25,000 nt of DNA from Botryococcus braunii (lineage: Eukaryota > Chlorophyta > Trebouxiophyceae). The stretch is taken from NCBI GenBank assembly GCA_002005505.1, contig KV908470.1:100001-125000 (forward strand), written 5' to 3'. Of this stretch, positions 10,611 to 20,255 are shown piece after piece; position 1 is the stretch's first letter; each line of letters begins with the position of its first letter. The notes below the pieces were generated by a model, which worked only from the letters and a program-made list of their open reading frames with translations, was not told where the DNA came from and made no database searches. Position numbers and translations under genes: made by a program.

Positions 10611-10853
10611 CTTTGCGATGGCGTAATCGACGACGGGCAGGAGCCAGCCGCTGGGGGGTGTCCAGTGGGTCTGCGCCAGTGCGCTCAGCGTGCTACTGAC
10701 TTCCACAGCCGCGGGACCAGCCTGGTCTCCCCTGGTGATCCGGGTGACCACCTCCCGCCCGATGGCGTCCAGGGTCTCGTCCTCCACCCGCACATCCATC
10801 ATGTTGAAGGTCCTCAACACCAGCTGGATCTGCCTCAGCCTTCCCACCTCCAG
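10611..10853 (-). CDS. Candidate exon 8: 81 codons, two helical repeats
   Basis: The acceptor is CGGGCTGCAG before [20 protein letters not shown] (phase 0). The donor is GCAAAG/GTCCCG, phase 0. Two repeat cores are visible: [15 protein letters not shown] and [16 protein letters not shown], separated by [18 protein letters not shown]. The exon ends with [12 protein letters not shown]. Upstream it is separated from exon 7 by a 300-nt intron. Downstream the intron carries the AT-CT-CA compound tract, a second CA tract, a pyrimidine-rich block and a GAT repeat. Confidence 0.85.
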
Positions 10854-10935
10854 CTGCAGCCCGAGCGCATCATAACATTGATGAAAATGAGAAAAACATG
10901 TTACTAATTTCCTGCCCCAGACACGCGGGTCTGAA

Positions 10936-10980
10936 AATCGAGGCGACATTGATTGGGTCAAGGCGACGTTCATTGGGATC
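10936..10980. repeat. Tandem duplication of a 20-bp unit
   Basis: GAGGCGACATTGATTGGGT is followed directly by AAGGCGACGTTCATTGGGA. The minus strand is open across it, but no phase-compatible splice sites were found between exons 7 and 8. Confidence 0.75.
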
Positions 10981-11153
10981 CAGAACTTCAACACCTTGGT
11001 AGAATAACCCTATCAAGGTTTTGGAACATCTCCAGCCAGCTGAGCTCGGTCGCACCCTGTGATTCGCACGGCATACTAATGAGGAGAATGGGAGGGAGAG
11101 TTACTGAAGCAAGGAGGTTTGGCACGTCGACCGCGGGGGAGGGCTGAGCTTAC

Positions 11154-11225
11154 CCTTTTGCGGAGAGCCTCACTTGCCGCCAAGAGGATGTCGTCAGCAG
11201 CCTGGAATCCGGATTTATTGCGCAA
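11154..11225 (-). CDS. Candidate exon 7: short 24-codon exon of the helical-repeat gene
   Basis: The minus strand has GGGGTTCAG, then 72 nt, then GTAAGC after AAAAGG. The 24 codons read LRNKSGFQAADDILLAASEA and then LRKR, with phase 0 at both ends, matching the exons on either side. It is too short to stand out as an open frame and was found only by looking for a splice-bounded segment between 11497 and 10853. The sequence is an amphipathic helix of the kind expected between repeat cores. Confidence 0.75.
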
Positions 11226-11371
11226 CTGAACCCCGTCCACCATCCCCACCCAGAATCAGGCAACCGGACGTCCTACCCCACAGCCCGTAGGGGGGCAACC
11301 TATAGAGATGAACATAACTACACACGCACACGCGCGCACGGGCGCACACACACAAGCGCGCGCATGCACTT

Positions 11372-11373
<2 letters not shown>

Positions 11374-11442
<69 letters not shown>
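11374..11442. repeat. (CA)n microsatellite
   Basis: About 33 CA units lie between GC-rich ACACGCGCGC sequence and the donor of exon 6. Intron 6 is only 271 nt, so the tract makes up a quarter of it. Confidence 0.95.
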
Positions 11443-11444
<2 letters not shown>

Positions 11445-11496
11445 CGCATTTTTCGATAAACAAAACCAAACGTGAAATGCCTTTATCAATGCGTAC

Positions 11497-11632
11497 CCGC
11501 GCAAGGCCGTACATAAAGATTGATAGGTTCATGAGGCCAGCTGTGGGGAGCATATCCAGCACGTGATCGGCTAGTGCTGTCAGCTGCTCGTGGCTGGGGA
11601 CAGGTTCCAATCCCTGAGCAGCATACTGAAAC
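11497..11632 (-). CDS. Candidate exon 6: helical repeat LSIFMYGLAR
   Basis: The acceptor GGCATTCAG leaves one base, then 45 codons run from FQYAAQGLEP through EQLTALADHVLDMLP to NLSIFMYGLAR. The donor is GCGCGG/GTACGC, phase 0. An alternative acceptor seven bases downstream (TTTCAG) would not match the phase of the previous exon. The motif NLSIFMYGLAR continues naturally into the next exon (LRNKSGF), giving MYGLARLRNKSGF. This join across a predicted intron is independent support for the model. A CA repeat lies about 55 nt inside the following intron. Confidence 0.85.
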
Positions 11633-11982
11633 CTGAATGCCAGCCACAAGCTTCAGCAAGACTTGCGCATCCGGTTTTAGGCTTCGCTTGCTTCATGGCC
11701 CCAGCAGAAACATGCGAGAAAAAGCCACCACAACAACAAAAACAACAACATGAACAAAAACAACAACAACAACAACATCATCATCATCATCAGCTTCAAC
11801 TACAACTACAAAAACTACTACTACTACTACTGCTGCTGGTGCTCCTACTGCTACTACTACTACTGCTACTACTACTACTACTACTTCTACTACTGCTACT
11901 ACTGCTACTACTGCTACTACTGCTACTACTCCTACTACCGCTACCGCTACCGCTGCTGCTGCTGCTGCTGCTGCTGCTACTG

Positions 11983-12100
<118 letters not shown>

Positions 12101-12771
12101 CACCACTACTACTACAACCGCTACTGCCACCGCTACCGCCACTGCTACCCTACTGCTACCCCTACCGCTACCGCTACCGCTACAGCTACCGTACCGCTAC
12201 CGCTCCCGCTACCGCGACCGCGACCGCTACCACGACCACGACCGCGACCGCTACAGCTACCGCGACAGCTACCGCGACCGCTACCGCTACCGCTACCGCT
12301 ACCGCTACCGCTACCGCTACCGCTACCGCTACCGCTACCGCTACCGCTACCGCTACCGCTACCGCTACCGCTACCGCTACCGCTACCGCCACCCTACTGC
12401 TACCCCCACCCCTACCGCCACCCCTACCGCCACCCCTACCGCCACCGCTACCGCTACCGCTACCGCTACCGCTACCGCTACCGCTACCGCTACCGCTACC
12501 GCCACCGCGACCCTACTGCTACCCCTACCGCTACCGCTACAGCTACACTACTGCTACCGCTACAGCCATCACCACCGCTACCCTACTGCTACCGCTACCG
12601 CTACCGCTACTCTACTGCAGCCGCTACCGCTATCGATATTGCTACCGCAACTCTACTGCAGCCGCCACCGCCACCGCTACCGTACTGCTACCGCTACCGC
12701 TACCGCTACCGCTACCGCTACCGCTACCGCTACCGCTACCGCTACCGCTACCGCTACCGCTACCGCTACCG

Positions 12772-14085
12772 CTACTCTACTGCTACGGCTGTCGCCACCG
12801 CAACCCTACCGCTACCGCTACCGCTACCACTCCCGCAACCCTATTGCTACCGCCACTGCTACCCTACTGCTACCGCAACCGCTACCGCTACCGCCACCGC
12901 CACCGCCACCGCCACCGCTACCGCTACCCAACTGCTACCGCTACCGCTACCGCTACCGCTACCCTATTGCTACCGCTTCCGCTACAGCTACCGCCACAGC
13001 TACCCGACGGCTACCGCTACCACTAGTGCTACCGCTATCCTACCGCTGCCGCGACCGCCACCGCTACCGCCACCGCTACTGCCACCGCCACCGCTACCGT
13101 GACAGCGACCGCTACGGCTACCGCGACCGCGACCGCGACCGCTTCCGCTACCGCTACCGCTACCGCTACCCCTACCGCTACCGCTACCGCTACCGCTACC
13201 GCCACCCTATGGCTAGCCCCACCCCTACCGCTACCCCTACCGCTACCGCTACCGCTACCGCTACCGCTACCGCTACCGCCACCCTACGGCTACCCCCACC
13301 CCTACCGCTACCCCTACCGCTACCGCTACCGCCACCGCAACCCTACTGCTACCCCTACCGCTACCCCTACCGCTACCGCTACAGCTACCCTACTGCTACC
13401 GCTACCGCCATCGCCACCGCTACCCTACTGCTACCGCTACCGCTACCGCTACCGCTACTCTACTGCAGCCGCTACCGCTATCGATATCGCTACCGCTACT
13501 CTACTGCACCCGCTACCGCTATCGCTATCGCTACCGCTACTCTACTGCAGCCGCTACCGCTATCGATATCGCTACCGCTACTCTACTGCACCCGCTACCG
13601 CTATCGCTATCGCTACCGCTACTGCTACCGCCACCGCTACCGTACTGCAACCGCTACCCTACTGCTACCGCTACCGCTACCGCTACCACTACCGAACTGC
13701 AACCGCTACCCTACTGCTACCGCTACCGCTACCGCTACCGCTATCGTCACCGCTACCGCTACCGCTACCGCTACTCTACTGCTACGGCTGTCGCCACCGC
13801 AACCCTACCGCTACCGCTACCGCTACCACTACCGCAACCCTATTGCTACTGCCACTGCTACCGCAACCGCTACAGCTACTGCTACCGCGACCGCGACAGC
13901 GACCGCCACCGCCACCGCCACCGCCACCGCCACCGCCACCGCCACCGCCACCGCCACCACTACCCAACTGCTACCGCTACCGTAATGCTACGGCTACCGC
14001 TACCCTATTGCTACCGCTTCCGCTACAGCTACCGCCACAGCTACCCGACGGCTACCGCAACCACTAGTGCTACCGCTATTCTACC
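12772..14085. repeat. About 1-kb segmental duplication within the CCGCTA array
   Basis: Rare variant landmarks recur in the same order about 1.0 kb apart. CTCTACTGCTACGGCTGTCG occurs at about 12775 and 13774 (offset 999). CTATTGCTACCGCTTCCGCT occurs at 12964 and 14005, and CACTAGTGCTACCGCTAT at 13021 and 14062 (both offset 1041). The change in offset reflects hexamer gain between the landmarks. Confidence 0.8.
13458..13621. repeat. Two tandem copies of an 82-bp higher-order unit (41-bp A and B monomers)
   Basis: Monomer A (CTCTACTGCAGCCGCTACCG then CTATCGATATCG...) and monomer B (CTCTACTGCACCCGCTACCG then CTATCGCTATCG...) alternate A-B-A-B, starting at 13458, 13499, 13540 and 13581. The 41-bp period breaks the hexamer register of the surrounding array. 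The two AB dimers appear identical. Confidence 0.85.
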
Positions 14086-15059
14086 GCTACCGCCACCGCT
14101 ACCGCCACCGCTACCGCCACCGCCACCGCCACTGCCACCGCCACCGCTACCGCTACCGCTACCGCTTCCGCTTCAGCTTCCGCTACCGCTACCGTTTCTG
14201 CTTCAGTTACCGCTACCGCTTCCGCTTCCGCTTCCGCAACCGGTACCGTTTCCGCTACCGTTTCCGCTTCCGCTTCCGCTACCGCTTCCGCTACCGCTTC
14301 CGCTACCGCTACCGCTACCGCTACCGCTTCCGCTACCGCTATCGCTACCGCTACCGCTACCACTACCACTACCGCTTCCGCTTCCGCTTCCGCTTCCACT
14401 TTCCTACCGCTGTAACTACCGCTGCCGGAACCGCTGCCGCTACCACTGCCGTTACCCTGCCGCTTCCGCTTCCGCTACCGTTTCGGCTTCCGCTACCGCT
14501 ATCGCTACCGCTACCGCTACCACTACCACTACCGCTACGCTACGCTTCCCTACCGCTACAGCTACTGCCACAGCTACCCAACTGCCACCGCTGCCGCTAC
14601 TGCTACCGCTACCGCTACCTCCATCGCTACCGCTACTGTCACCGCTACCTCTACCGCTACCGCTACCGCCACCGCCACTGCTATCGCTACCGCAACTGCT
14701 ACCCTACCGCTACCGCTACCGCTACCGCTATCGCTACTGCCACCGCTATCCTACCGCCACCGCTACCACTACCGCCGCCGCTAACGCCGCCGCTACCAAA
14801 CTGCAACCACTACCGCGTCCCTACTGCTACCGCTATTCAACTGCTACCGCTACCCTACTATAACCGCTACTGCTACAGCCACCGTTAGCGCTACCGCCAC
14901 CGCTACAGGTACCGCCACCGCTACCCTACTGGTACCGCTACTGCTACCGCTACCGCTACCGCTACAGCTACAGCTACAGATACACCTACCGCTACCGGTA
15001 CCGTTACCACTACAGCTACAGCTACAGCTACACCTATCCCTACCGCCACCGCCACCGCC

Positions 15060-15480
15060 ACCGTACTGCTACGGCTACCGCTACCCTACTGCTACCGCCA
15101 CCGTACTGCTACGGCTACCGCTACCCTACTGCTACCGCCACCGCTTCCCTACTGCTACCGCCACTACTACCGCCACCGCTTCCCTACTGCTACCGCCACT
15201 ACTACCGCCACTGCTACCGCTACCGCTACCGCTACCGCTACCGCTACCGCTACCGCTATCCTACCGCCACCTCTACCCTACCGCCACTGCTACCGCTAAC
15301 GCCGCCGCTACCCTACTGCTACCGCCACCGCTTCCCTACTGCTACCGCCACTACTACCGCCACTGCTACCGCTACCGCTACCGCTACCGCTATCCTACCG
15401 CCACCTCTACCCTACCGCCACTGCTACCGCTAACGCCGCCGCTACCCTACTGCTACCGCTCCCCTACTGCTACCGCTATT
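15060..15480. repeat. Local duplications in the distal CCGCTA array (about 134-bp block)
   Basis: The block containing CTATCCTACCGCCACCTCTA and GCTAACGCCGCCGCTACCC occurs at about 15256 and again at about 15390. Just upstream, CCGTACTGCTACGGCTACCG and CGCTTCCCTACTGCTACCGC blocks are each tandemly doubled. Confidence 0.75.
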
Positions 15481-16439
15481 CCACTGCTACCGCTACCCTA
15501 CTTCAACCGCTACCCCTACTGCTATAGCCACCACTACCGCTACCGCCACCGCTACAGCTCCCGCCACCGCTACCCTACTGGTACTGCCACCGCTACGCTA
15601 CCGCTAACACTACCGCTACCGCTACCGCTACCTCTGCCGCTACCGCTACCGCTACCGCTACCGCTACCGCTACCGCTACCGCTACTGCCACCGCTACTAC
15701 TACCACTACCGCTACCGCTACCGCTACCGCTACTGCTACGGCTACCGGTTCCGCTACGGCTACCACTATTGCTACCCCTACCGCTACTGCTACCGCTACC
15801 GCTACCACTACTGCTACCGCTACAGCTACCACTACTGCTACCGCCACCCCTACCGCTACTGCTACTGCTATCGCTACCACTACTGCTACCGCTACCGCTA
15901 CCACTCCTGCTACCGCTACCGCTACCGCTACCGCTACCGCTACCGCTACCGCTACCGCTACCGCTACCGCTACCGCTACCGCTACTGCTACCGCTACCGC
16001 TGCCGCTGCCGCAACTGCTACCGCTATCGCTACCGCTACTGCCACTAATATCCTTCCGCTACCGCTGCCGCTGCCGTTGCCGCTACTCTAATACTCCCGC
16101 TACCGATACCGCAACTCCACTGCTCCCACTACCGCTACCGATACTGCTACCGCTAACTGCGACCGCTACCACCCCCGCTACCCTACTGCTACCGCTACCG
16201 CTATTCATACTGCTACCGCTATTCATACTGATACCGCTACCGCTACTGCTACCACTACCACTGCCACCGCTACCACCCTACCGCTACCGCTACTGCCGCC
16301 GCTACTGCCGCAGCTACCCTACTGCTACTGCCACCGTCACCACTGCTCTAGTGCTACTACATCTACTCTACAACGACAGCAATGACAACAAGGATGAGAG
16401 CAATGGCGATGACAGCAACGGCGATAGTGACAGGCGTAA

Positions 16440-16710
16440 GGCAGTGCGGACAACGAACAAAAACAGCAGCAGCTGCTGCAGCAGCAGCAACAGTAGCCGC
16501 AGAAGCAGCACTGCAGGCACCCACCCACCCACCCCCCCCCCCCACACACACACACACATACACACCAGGCACATACTCACAGCCGTACGCACTTAGTCAC
16601 ACAAACACGTGCGCGCGCGGGCACACACACACACACACACAAACGTGCGCGCGCGCTCGCACGCACGCACACGCACAGGCACGCGCATGCACACGCACAC
16701 ACACAAGGCG
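16440..16710. repeat. CAG/GCA triplets followed by CA/CG dinucleotides
   Basis: Short AGCAGCAGC stretches (16465-16515), a C-rich CCCACCCACCC run, then CA and CGCG tracts (16543-16705). Intronic, about 110 bp before exon 5's donor. Confidence 0.8.
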
Positions 16711-16819
16711 CGTCAAGCATCAGAAGTGACCGAGGCTGTCATTACGCACAATCTGCCAAAAATCATTAAAAAGGCGGGAAAAATGAAATTTAAGAAAGAA
16801 ATCTAATGCGGTGACTCAC

Positions 16820-17073
16820 TTGCCGAAAGCATACATGATGACGCTGATGTGGTGGAGGGAGAGCTGCTCCCGCGCCTCCACCAGATTTGCCGCCACATCT
16901 GCCAGGATTTGCAGGGTGGGCCGCATGCTGTGAGCATAGTTGTCAATAGCCGCCAGACCGTACATGGCTATGCTTAGGGAGTGGCAGCGCATGACGTGGT
17001 ACTGCTCCATGAACTGGTTCCTCAGCTCCTGCACCGGGCCGGATGGCCGGACTTCCAAGCTCACCACGCAATT
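16820..17073 (-). CDS. Candidate exon 5: two helical repeats (LSIAMYGLAAI, ISVIMYAFGK)
   Basis: The acceptor GAGGATCCAG precedes AAT TGC (phase 0). The exon has 84 codons and two leftover bases (AA). It ends at the consensus donor GTGAGT, whose retention would give an immediate stop. It contains CHSLSIAMYGLAAIDN and LSLHHISVIMYAFGK about 40 residues apart, so two repeat units are visible. The intron that follows is 5,187 nt and holds the giant CTA/CCGCTA array. The single-base start of the next exon at 11632 restores Lys, giving AFGK followed by FQY. Confidence 0.85.
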
Positions 17074-17139
17074 CTGGATCCTCCGTGGCGATGGCGCAGC
17101 AAACAAGAAAAAAACAATCCGCTGCCCATTGCTGTTCTT

Positions 17140-17400
17140 GGTAACTGTGGGGTTGTTGGTGTTGGTGGTGTTATTGGTGTTTCTGTTTTGGTGGTGGTGG
17201 TGTTGTTGCTGCTGGTGCTGCTCTCCTCCTCCTCCTCTTCCTCCTCTTAATCCTCCTCCTCCTCCTCCTCCTCCTCCTTTTTGTCGTTGCCATTGTCATT
17301 GGCATTTTCTGTGTTGCTTTCGCTGTCGCTCTTGCTGTCTTCCTTGTTGTCGGTGCTGCTGTTGTTGTTTTGGTTGTTATTGCTGTTGTTGATTTGATGC
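17140..17400. repeat. GTT/GGT and CCT triplet-rich tract
   Basis: GGTGGTGTT-type triplets (17145-17215), a CCTCCTCCT block (17223-17277), then TTG/CTG triplets to about 17397. It lies directly upstream (in gene sense) of exon 5, where the C/A composition of the sense strand replaces a normal intron end. Confidence 0.8.
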
Positions 17401-17439
17401 TGACTTTTTCATTTTTTTAAGAGTTCAATTAGTAGCCCG

Positions 17440-17620
17440 GGGGGGGGGGGTGGGGGGAGGACGGGGGGAGGGAGCGACGGCAGGGAGGGAAAAGGGAGGA
17501 AAGGAGAGGGAGAGAGGGGGAGGCGGAGGGAGGGTGGAAAGGCGGGTGGGGGGGAGAGAGGGAGAGAGAGAGGGAGAGGGAGACGGAGAAGAGGGAGAGA
17601 GAGAGGGAGAGAGAGGGGGG

Positions 17621-17701
<81 letters not shown>

Positions 17702-17742
17702 AGAGGGACTGGGAGAGGGAGAGAGAGAGGGGGGGAGAGGAG

Positions 17743-17796
<54 letters not shown>

Positions 17797-17800
17797 TAGC
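17440..17800. repeat. G-rich and (GA)n purine tract
   Basis: G10-G12 runs and GGGAGGGAG blocks lead into pure GA tracts at about 17624-17692 and 17746-17790, separated by GGGGGGGGGAGAGG segments. Confidence 0.95.
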
Positions 17801-17869
17801 AGAGGGAACGAGGAAGCGAAGGAGGGACGGGGGATACATGCATGCGAATTGCCGCAAGCGCATGCCTGT

Positions 17870-17903
17870 GTGCGTGTGTCTGTTTGCCTGCGTGCGTGCC
17901 TGC

Positions 17904-17972
<69 letters not shown>

Positions 17973-17975
17973 CGC
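17870..17975. repeat. (GT)n microsatellite
   Basis: GCGTGCGTGCCTGCGT leads into about 29 GT units ending GCGCGCGTGCGC. Confidence 0.95.
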
Positions 17976-17989
17976 TTGGGGGGAGTAAA

Positions 17990-18530
17990 AGGTGGGGAAA
18001 AAGGGCGCATGATTTTTATTGTCATGTGGCTACATTCCACGTGAAGTCCCATCAGGCAGTCAAATGGAGGACTAGTCAGGGGTTCAATCCCTTGAAAGTG
18101 TGTCCGCTGGATTTGTAACTGTCAGTTTTTCCCTTCCCTTTCTGCTTGAGAGCAACTGGAATTGGGGAATAAGAGTCAGCAGCTTTTTCGGACTTCTTGC
18201 TTCCTCCCGAACGCCAGGGGCACCACGACTGTTGTTCCGTCCCGCAAGACATTTCCATTTTCAAAAGCAACAGCTGGTTCCTGATTGGCAACCTCATGCC
18301 TTATGAGCTACAGAATGGATTGAAAACGTCTCCTTTGGCATTGCGATAACAAAGCCCCTCGACGACTTACATAAAGAGCAAAATAGGAACAGTGGTTCGT
18401 GCAGCACGAGCTGTACAAAGTAACATCCGCTTACAATCATGGGAACAAGGAGGTCTCAAGCCCACAACAAAGGCCACAGTAACATGTACATCACCTCTAC
18501 TTGCACCATAAGCACACCAACATGTTGCGG
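17990..18530. other. Non-repetitive intron sequence, no gene seen
   Basis: This is ordinary-complexity sequence between the GT tract and the CA/CG tract. A minus-strand open frame (18076-18297) has no supporting splice pair. A tRNA-like GGTTCAATCCC at 18079 has no matching acceptor or D arm. Confidence 0.4.
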
Positions 18531-18532
18531 CG

Positions 18533-18690
18533 CGCGCACACACACACACACACACGCACGCACACATGCTTTTCACGCGCACACGCACGCGCGCACACCC
18601 AGACACACACACACACACGCACAAGCACGCATGCATGCACGCGCACACGCACACGCACGCGCATGCGCACGCACACGCATACACAGAGAG
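18533..18690. repeat. CA/CG-rich alternating tract
   Basis: ACACAC, ACGCACGC and GCGCGC blocks alternate for about 150 bp just beyond the donor of exon 4. Confidence 0.9.
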
Positions 18691-18741
18691 AGGAGGGGCG
18701 CGCGGGCTAAGGTGGGCGGGGAAACAAGGGAGGGCCCGCAC

Positions 18742-18917
18742 AATGTAGAACGGTGCGTTCTCCTGGACAAAGCCAACCTTTCCGACAGTGTACAGTAGGC
18801 GGGCCAAGTCATCTGGGGAGAGGCGCTCGCCCCGCTCCACCACAGCTGCCTCCAGCCGCCTTTCGATCCGCTTGTACATCATGTCGGTGTCCCTCTTGCT
18901 GATGTCCACCGCATACT
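18742..18917 (-). CDS. Candidate exon 4: helical-repeat segment with LSPDDLARLLYTVGK
   Basis: The exon starts after GGGGATTTAG with two bases that complete a Glu codon. It then runs 58 codons, from YAVDISKRD through RIERRLEAAVVERG and LSPDDLARLLYTVGK to ENAPFYI. It ends in phase 0 at a GTGCGG donor, which is weak but the only one that fits. LSPDDLARLLYTVGKVGF is the clearest single match to the repeat consensus of HPR/FASTK/OPR-type proteins, where a degenerate L-S-x-x-x-L/I helix is followed by a short turn. The frame continues into a CA/CG repeat past the donor, which argues that the coding part stops here. Confidence 0.8.
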
Positions 18918-18957
18918 CTAAATCCCCGCACGCCTCACCTCAACCACCCCTGCTTAG

Positions 18958-19310
18958 ATTCCCCCGTCCCCCGTAATTTGCTCCGCCGTTTCCCCATAGT
19001 TTGCTCCACCATTCCCGTACTTTGCTCCACTGTTTCCCCGTAATTTGCTCCACCCTTCCCCCATAGTTTGCTCCGCCGTTCACCCGTAATTTGTTCAGCC
19101 CCCGTTCCCCCATAGTCTTCTCCACCATTTCCCCATACTTTGCTCCACCCTTTCCCCGTACTTTGCTCCGCCGTTTCCCCATACGGTTGCTCCATAGGAT
19201 CCCCCATAGGTTTCCCCATAGGGTTACTCCATGCGATTCCCCATAGGTTTCCCCATAGAGTTGCTCCATAGGATTCCCCATAGTTTTCCCCATAGGTTGC
19301 TCCAGTGGAT
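18958..19310. repeat. CCCCATAG/TTTGCTCC minisatellite in two sub-families
   Basis: 18970-19190 has about ten units of 20-29 bp of the type CCCCGTAATTTGCTCCGCCG. 19190-19310 shifts to CCCCATAGGTTTCCCCATAG and GTTGCTCCATAGGATT units. It starts about 40 bp upstream (gene sense) of the exon 4 acceptor. Open minus-strand frames here are repeat artefacts. Confidence 0.85.
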
Positions 19311-19448
19311 CTCAGATTGCCTTGCCTGGAAAGTGGATGCTTCCCCCCTTCCCCTTTCTTCCGTACAGATTGGGTGGAGCAATAGATACAGGGTGATGCA
19401 TGTCCGACATACGTTCACTTCCAAGACCGGGGGGGGGGAGAGACAGCC

Positions 19449-19595
<147 letters not shown>

Positions 19596-19775
19596 CACGC
19601 GCAGACATCCGTATGCACCGGGCAGGGGAAGAGGTGGGGAGCGAGCACGCCCAAATCCCAGTAAGACAGCGGACGGAATGGTCAATCCCAGCCTCGCTCA
19701 ACTGACAGAATGGTAAATCCCAGCCTCAGTCAGTCCTATCAACCAGCCCCATAACCCCACCACCCCACCCGCGCC

Positions 19776-19962
19776 CCGACTCACGGATTCCCGTCTATTC
19801 CCCCAACTCACGGATTCTCGTCTATCCCAACCCCCCCCCCCCCACTCACAATTTTTTGTCTACCCCCCCCCCCAACTCATAATTTCTTGTCTACCCCCCC
19901 CCCTTTCACGTTTCTCGCCCCCCCCCCCCAAACTCACGGATTCTCGTCTAGCCCCCCAAACC
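19776..19962. repeat. Poly-C-linked minisatellite (AACTCACGGATTCTCGTCTA)
   Basis: Five or six units of about 33-38 bp consist of ACTCACGGATTCTCGTCTA (or AATTTCTTGTCTA variants) joined by C9-C14 runs of variable length. The sense strand of the minus gene has long G runs here, able to form G-quadruplexes. Confidence 0.9.
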
Positions 19963-20022
19963 TCCACCAGCCCAACAGGCTGAGGCGACGGAGGAGACGG
20001 ATGAGGGGAGCCCGGCCCGCAC

Positions 20023-20059
20023 CTGAACAAGTCTCCCAGGCTCGGAGGTACATCTCAAA
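20023..20059 (-). CDS. Candidate exon 3 (12 codons plus one base) of the helical-repeat gene
   Basis: After a long polypyrimidine run and CCATTTCCAGCAG, the minus strand reads FEMYLRAWETCS and then meets TTCAG/GTGCGG at 20023. One base (G) is left over. The next exon at 18917 supplies AG, making a Glu codon, so the phases agree. An acceptor three bases earlier (starting at 20062) would add one Gln, a NAGNAG-type choice. The tract upstream contains many further in-frame CAG acceptors (see the 21-bp minisatellite). The residues suit the start of a helix pair following LVRLRAL. Confidence 0.6.
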
Positions 20060-20061
20060 CT

Positions 20062-20245
20062 GCTGGAAATGGAAAAGAAACGGCTGGGAAAGGAAAAGAA
20101 CCAGCCGGAAAAGGGAAAGAAACAACTGGGAAAGGAAAAGAAACTGTTGGGAAAAGAACAAACGGCAGGGGAAAGGAAAAAAAACGGCTGGGAAACGAAA
20201 ACAAACGGGTGGGAAAGGATGAGAAACGGGTGGGAAAGGGAGGGG
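20062..20245. repeat. 21-bp minisatellite forming the polypyrimidine tract of exon 3
   Basis: About eight units of GGAAAGGAAAAGAAACGGCTG (plus strand) occur, most exactly 21 bp. On the gene's sense strand each unit reads like TTTCTTTTCCTTTCCCAG, a splice acceptor. The array fills almost the whole intron between exons 2 and 3. Confidence 0.9.
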
Positions 20246-20255
20246 GGGACGGACT

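Noticed and set aside
10870..11055. Minus-strand open frame with EVLDPNERRLDPINVASIF
   Set aside because: It looks protein-like, but the usable acceptors leave two bases and the donors leave one, which cannot join exon 7 or exon 8 (both phase 0). The similarity of its halves comes from a 20-bp tandem duplication.
18060..18115. GGTTCAATCCC, like a tRNA T-loop
   Set aside because: The stem around it pairs poorly, and no D arm, anticodon arm or acceptor stem can be fitted upstream.
18076..18297. Minus-strand 73-codon open frame (SGGSKKSEKAADSYSPIP)
   Set aside because: No splice pair fits the phase of exons 4 and 5, and composition is unremarkable; probably intronic chance.
18935..19293. Minus-strand Gly/Glu-rich frames over the CCCCATAG minisatellite
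   Set aside because: Several frames are open at once because of the repeat composition. There are no splice signals, and the adjacent exon 4 acceptor lies outside.
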